A stretch of DNA of 54,717 nt from assembly GCA_903915225.1 (NCBI GenBank), contig CAIWSB010000008.1:1-54717 (forward strand), written 5' to 3'. Source of the DNA: an uncultured Candidatus Woesearchaeota archaeon (GTDB taxonomy: Archaea; Nanobdellota; Nanobdellia; Woesearchaeales; B29-G15). Below, in pieces: positions 51,694 through 54,717 of the stretch (positions are counted from its first letter, which is position 1; each line of letters starts with the position of its first letter). Both the position numbers and the translations under genes were made by a program. Under the pieces are notes generated by a model. The model was not told the DNA's origin and ran no database searches. It saw nothing but the letters and a program-made list of their open reading frames with translations.

Positions 51694-53763
51694 ATGGATA
51701 TCTCCTCTATTGCGATTGGGGTGGGGGGATTGAAGCATAAAGACTTAGAGGAGATAATTCGCAAAGAGCCAATTGTGCCAAAGGTTTATCACCGTGCTCG
51801 GCTCTTTTTCGGCGAGCATCCCTTAATCTCGGCAGGGCTTTCAGCAGGCTTTGCTGCATTTATCAATTACTACATCCAGCCAATGCACCCCTCCCCCCAT
51901 TTGTTTAATCCTGGGATTACAGTTGCTGCAATGGGTGCCATGGGCTACATCAGCAGCAGGCTTTCTGTAAAAAAGCTCTACTCAGAGCTTGTACGGAAGG
52001 ATAAGGATTTGGTTCAGAAGCTGCACAACCATGCTGTTCTTCCATCTTCAATCCTGGCAATCTACCGCACCTTTGAACCAATAAGGATGCACCTGCTCGA
52101 GCTCCAGTACAAACTCGCCCCAACCTTGGGTGCGGGGGAAATTTTGGCATCATTTGGATATGCATGGATGGCAATGTACTTCTGCTGGAACATAGCCACA
52201 TTTGCTTTGAGCCCAAACATGAGGAAATCCTATCAGCTGCTGTTCATTGAAGGCCCAAGGGAGGATAGGAAATACAAGAAAACAGGAGATAAGCAAGCGT
52301 ATGAAAGGTATGCAAGCAAGGTAAAGGATATGATTCGGGCAGACCCATCAAACCACTCAGCATACATTAAGCTTGTTGGCATTTACATGCGGATGGGACA
52401 ATATGATGAGGCATTCAAAGTGTACACTGGCATGTTCAATTCAGGAAAAGAATTTGCTACGGGACTCCAACCTTTTGACTTCCTTCCAACTTCAGCATTC
52501 AAACTTGAGCGTTACCTTATTCTAAGGCCACTCCACAAATTCAGGAAGAAGAAAATTGAGAGCGCATTATCCATTGTAATGCATGCCCTCTTCTTTGAGA
52601 GTGATGCTCGGGCCGCAGTTAAAGAATTCAGAAGATTCCTGCAGCAAACCAAACCCACAACTGAGCTAAGCACAGTTTATTCCCTTTTGTTAAAAGCAGT
52701 AAATCATCCCGAAGCATGGGAGCAATGGGTTAAGTTAGTGGGGCAGATAGTATCTGATAAAAATCTACTGCGGGAAACCATTGGAGAAACTGTGAACCGA
52801 GTTTATACAATTGGCCCTTCAAGCTTCCTGCGGAACACGTTTATCTTCAAGGAATCTGAAAAGCTTTCCACCCTAGAGGGTGAGTTCAGGATGAGGAACA
52901 CCCTTGAAGAAGTCATCCACGAGGAAGGCTTTTTGCTGCCAGAGGTGTTCGCGGAGCCTCAACAATTCCTCATCGATGGAAATCCCGTTAATTTGTACGT
53001 AATGCAACGTGCGCCTGGTAGAACACTACTGGAGCACATGATTGAGACTGGGCCAACACAAGAGATGGAGAATATAAAATCAATTGCCGGGTTGAACGCA
53101 GCTATCCATGCTGAAATCCCTCTTGAGGCCAGCAAAAAGGGGCGCACAACCTTGCTTCATCGGCTTAGGGGAAAGCTGCTAGCGCCATATCTTAAGGACC
53201 AGCTCAAGGGTGTTGTAGGCGACTATCGCAAGCTCGTTCGGCAGATAATCTCTAACTACCGCCCGGTTTACGAAGCCCATCGCGACTCAATATTTGGGCT
53301 GAATCTTGACTCGCACCTGGAGCAGTTCACAAGGGATTCAGAAGGCCCAATCACAAGGCTTGACACTGAAGATAAGGGAATTGCACCGTTGCAGTTTGAT
53401 TTGGTAAACCTTCTTGAATACGGCCGGTTCTTTAGCGACCAGCAGAAACGCGAAGTTATTCAAGAGTACATCTCACATTACAATTCTCGGCTTAAGCCAG
53501 ATTCCCAGAAAATAGACTTGGAAACAATGATGCCGCAATATTATAATGCAGTTGTTGAGCGCGCAATCTCGCTCTGCTCAGCCTGGTCTTCGCCAGGAAG
53601 AAAGAGCCTCTGGCCAAAGCGGCAGGAGATAATCGGGGCAGCAGTGGATTCAATTGATAAGCTTGGTGCAGAATATGGCTACGGCCCGTACGCACAGCAA
53701 TACGCAAGTTTGAGGCAAGCACTTGTGGAGCTAAAATCTGCATTCAACTCTGCCGGTACCTGA
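51694..53763 (+). CDS. Membrane TPR protein with APH/phosphotransferase-like C-domain
   Basis: A 689-aa protein. Two to three membrane helices (about 45-63, 72-87 and 145-170) are followed by TPR-like helices (about 213-330; AYIKLVGIYMRMGQYDEAFKVY). The C-terminal half resembles an aminoglycoside phosphotransferase/kinase fold: FLIDGNPVNLYVMQRAPGRTL (hinge, part), FGLNLDSHLEQF at the position of the HGDxHxxN catalytic loop, and ITRLDTEDKGIAPLQFDLVNLL like the metal-binding IDWED segment. The catalytic loop is altered, so it may be a divergent or pseudo-kinase. The start is uncertain: TTTAAAAATAT is only about 7 bp before ATG 51694, and TTG 51730 is an alternative. Confidence 0.72.
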   Translation: MDISSIAIGVGGLKHKDLEEIIRKEPIVPKVYHRARLFFGEHPLISAGLSAGFAAFINYYIQPMHPSPHLFNPGITVAAMGAMGYISSRLSVKKLYSELVRKDKDLVQKLHNHAVLPSSILAIYRTFEPIRMHLLELQYKLAPTLGAGEILASFGYAWMAMYFCWNIATFALSPNMRKSYQLLFIEGPREDRKYKKTGDKQAYERYASKVKDMIRADPSNHSAYIKLVGIYMRMGQYDEAFKVYTGMFNSGKEFATGLQPFDFLPTSAFKLERYLILRPLHKFRKKKIESALSIVMHALFFESDARAAVKEFRRFLQQTKPTTELSTVYSLLLKAVNHPEAWEQWVKLVGQIVSDKNLLRETIGETVNRVYTIGPSSFLRNTFIFKESEKLSTLEGEFRMRNTLEEVIHEEGFLLPEVFAEPQQFLIDGNPVNLYVMQRAPGRTLLEHMIETGPTQEMENIKSIAGLNAAIHAEIPLEASKKGRTTLLHRLRGKLLAPYLKDQLKGVVGDYRKLVRQIISNYRPVYEAHRDSIFGLNLDSHLEQFTRDSEGPITRLDTEDKGIAPLQFDLVNLLEYGRFFSDQQKREVIQEYISHYNSRLKPDSQKIDLETMMPQYYNAVVERAISLCSAWSSPGRKSLWPKRQEIIGAAVDSIDKLGAEYGYGPYAQQYASLRQALVELKSAFNSAGT

Positions 53764-54664
53764 CAGCAGCCATTGAGGCAGAGAATTCCACGGCCTGGTT
53801 AGCAATGCAAAGCGCGTAGTAGGCAAGCCTTGCATCATCCTCGTGCAACTTGCCCAATTCTTTAAGTATATTCCCTTGAAGCTTTTTTCCTGTTTCGCTA
53901 AGCTCAGATAGTTTAGCAATTTCAAATTTATAGAACAATTCGTAGTACCCTCGGAGCAATGCAGTGGCATCCTCAAGCCACTTTACAACGTTATTGCCTG
54001 GCCCTTTGCTTTTTCCCTTGAACTCGTTGCATATGTACTTGTACTGGTCGCAAATTTTTTCCAGATTCCAGCATATCACATAAAGGAAGCTCTGCCTGTT
54101 GGCTGCAATGAACGGATCCTTATTTAACAGTCGCTGGCAAAAATTAGTGAGTTGGTTGTTTGTCTTCTCAAGGCTCTCAATTGCAACCAGCTGCTTGTTT
54201 TTCCCGGATTTAATTGAATCAATCACAGCCTCGCCCATGGAGAGCGTCACCAAAAAAGCCCTCCGCAGAGCTGCCTCAAACTCTGAAGGTAGCTCCTTGG
54301 AGATTGGCCTTAACACGCATCGCTTTCCATCTTGTTCAACTATTGCAAACCCCACATACAGGTTCTTCACCAGATCTTCTATTATTGCCAGGTTTTCTAT
54401 AGAGTTATAATATATGGTTATCTCATCATAACCGCTCTTGTGGAGCCCAGACAGCAAGTATCTGATGCTCCGTTCATTCATCCCCTCTAAGTCCACGCTC
54501 ACATTTTCCACCGTGGGCTCGCCAGTGGCAGAGAAGCACGCCCTGTTCCCCTCCAGAGAAATCTCCAGCTCGTCCCCTTTCTTTATGTGGAAGCGCTCAG
54601 CCCATTTTATCGGCAGGGAAACCATAAGTGTCTTGCCCCCCTGCTCAATCACGCGCCTTTTCAT
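53744..54664 (-). CDS. AbrB/SpoVT domain plus PhoU-like regulator
   Basis: A 306-aa protein. The first 45 residues (MKRRVIEQGGKTLMVSLPIKW, then KKGDELEISLEGN) are a SpoVT/AbrB swapped-hairpin DNA-binding domain; two PhoU-like helical bundles follow (about 105-200 and 205-300). Such archaeal PhoU-type proteins are linked to phosphate uptake control, but no pst genes are in view. AAATTTATATAT (about 54688-54699) gives a leaderless promoter. The 3' end overlaps the preceding plus-strand gene by 20 bp. Confidence 0.87.
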   Translation of the reverse strand: MKRRVIEQGGKTLMVSLPIKWAERFHIKKGDELEISLEGNRACFSATGEPTVENVSVDLEGMNERSIRYLLSGLHKSGYDEITIYYNSIENLAIIEDLVKNLYVGFAIVEQDGKRCVLRPISKELPSEFEAALRRAFLVTLSMGEAVIDSIKSGKNKQLVAIESLEKTNNQLTNFCQRLLNKDPFIAANRQSFLYVICWNLEKICDQYKYICNEFKGKSKGPGNNVVKWLEDATALLRGYYELFYKFEIAKLSELSETGKKLQGNILKELGKLHEDDARLAYYALCIANQAVEFSASMAAVRYRQS

Positions 54665-54717
54665 TCTATTAGCGTATATCCTCAGATATATAAATTTTTC
54701 TAAAAATTATATAATTA

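Noticed and set aside
51694-51732. TTG 51730 as the start of the membrane TPR protein
   Set aside because: The G-run before it is only one base from the TTG, too close for a ribosome-binding site; ATG 51694 was kept, though its box A is also too close, so the start stays uncertain.
53744-54664. AbrB/SpoVT N-terminus as a MazE-type antitoxin
   Set aside because: It continues into about 250 residues of PhoU-like helices, the known archaeal AbrB-PhoU architecture, with no toxin gene beside it.

Overview
The window looks like a piece of an archaeal chromosome. Evidence: archaeal-type triosephosphate isomerase, bifunctional phosphoglucose/phosphomannose isomerase, a group 3b (sulfhydrogenase-type) NiFe hydrogenase, an NFACT/Rqc2 N-terminal protein, AbrB-PhoU and winged-helix regulators, a lone 5S rRNA gene, and many TATA-like box A motifs centred about 26-28 bp upstream of start codons (leaderless genes). 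Large MopE-like/thrombospondin-3 surface proteins, many small membrane proteins and compact 4-nt gene overlaps fit a small-genome (DPANN-type) archaeon, but no phylum can be fixed from this window. The left edge cuts a gene.

Layout. (1) 1-14127: a one-directional block of six secreted or surface proteins built from MopE-like metal-binding repeats, Ig/FN3 domains, DNRLRE and lamin-tail domains, a dockerin-like C-terminus and thrombospondin type 3 calcium repeats. (2) 14176-25290: tpiA with a 10-codon Cys-rich microORF behind it, then hydB-hydG-hydD-hydA-maturation protease with every junction overlapping by 4 nt, a TPR protein, a flavin reductase, a coiled-coil protein, a DMT transporter, and on the minus strand hypA-hypC-(HypC-like fusion). 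(3) 25495-33646: M20 peptidase, lipid kinase, zinc ribbon, asparaginase, small membrane proteins, a winged-helix regulator, a DUF475/TerC-like protein, a short NFACT protein and hypotheticals. (4) 33843-40054: 5S rRNA and a sugar-nucleotide island (RHH-nucleotidyltransferase fusion, UDP-glucose dehydrogenase, RmlA/GalU-like, GalE-like, another nucleotidyltransferase-like protein). (5) 40051-48684: eleven minus-strand genes sharing one short N-terminal motif; ten are leucine-rich-repeat proteins and one has an unrelated body. (6) 48878-54664: an unknown protein, PGI/PMI with ROK sugar kinase, a membrane TPR/phosphotransferase-like protein and an AbrB-PhoU regulator.

How it fits together: ROK kinase, PGI/PMI and TpiA are sugar-phosphate steps; the soluble hydrogenase with its protease and HypA/HypC would handle NAD(P)H/H2 redox balance; the nucleotide-sugar genes would feed surface glycans for the secreted proteins. 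The most unusual items are the LRR paralogue array with its shared N-terminal tag, and a family of four roughly 95-143-bp intergenic inverted-repeat elements in two subfamilies, one of which shows a compensated hairpin. No tRNA, CRISPR array, recognisable transposase or origin was seen. After small ORFs are added, no gene-free stretch exceeds 300 bp.
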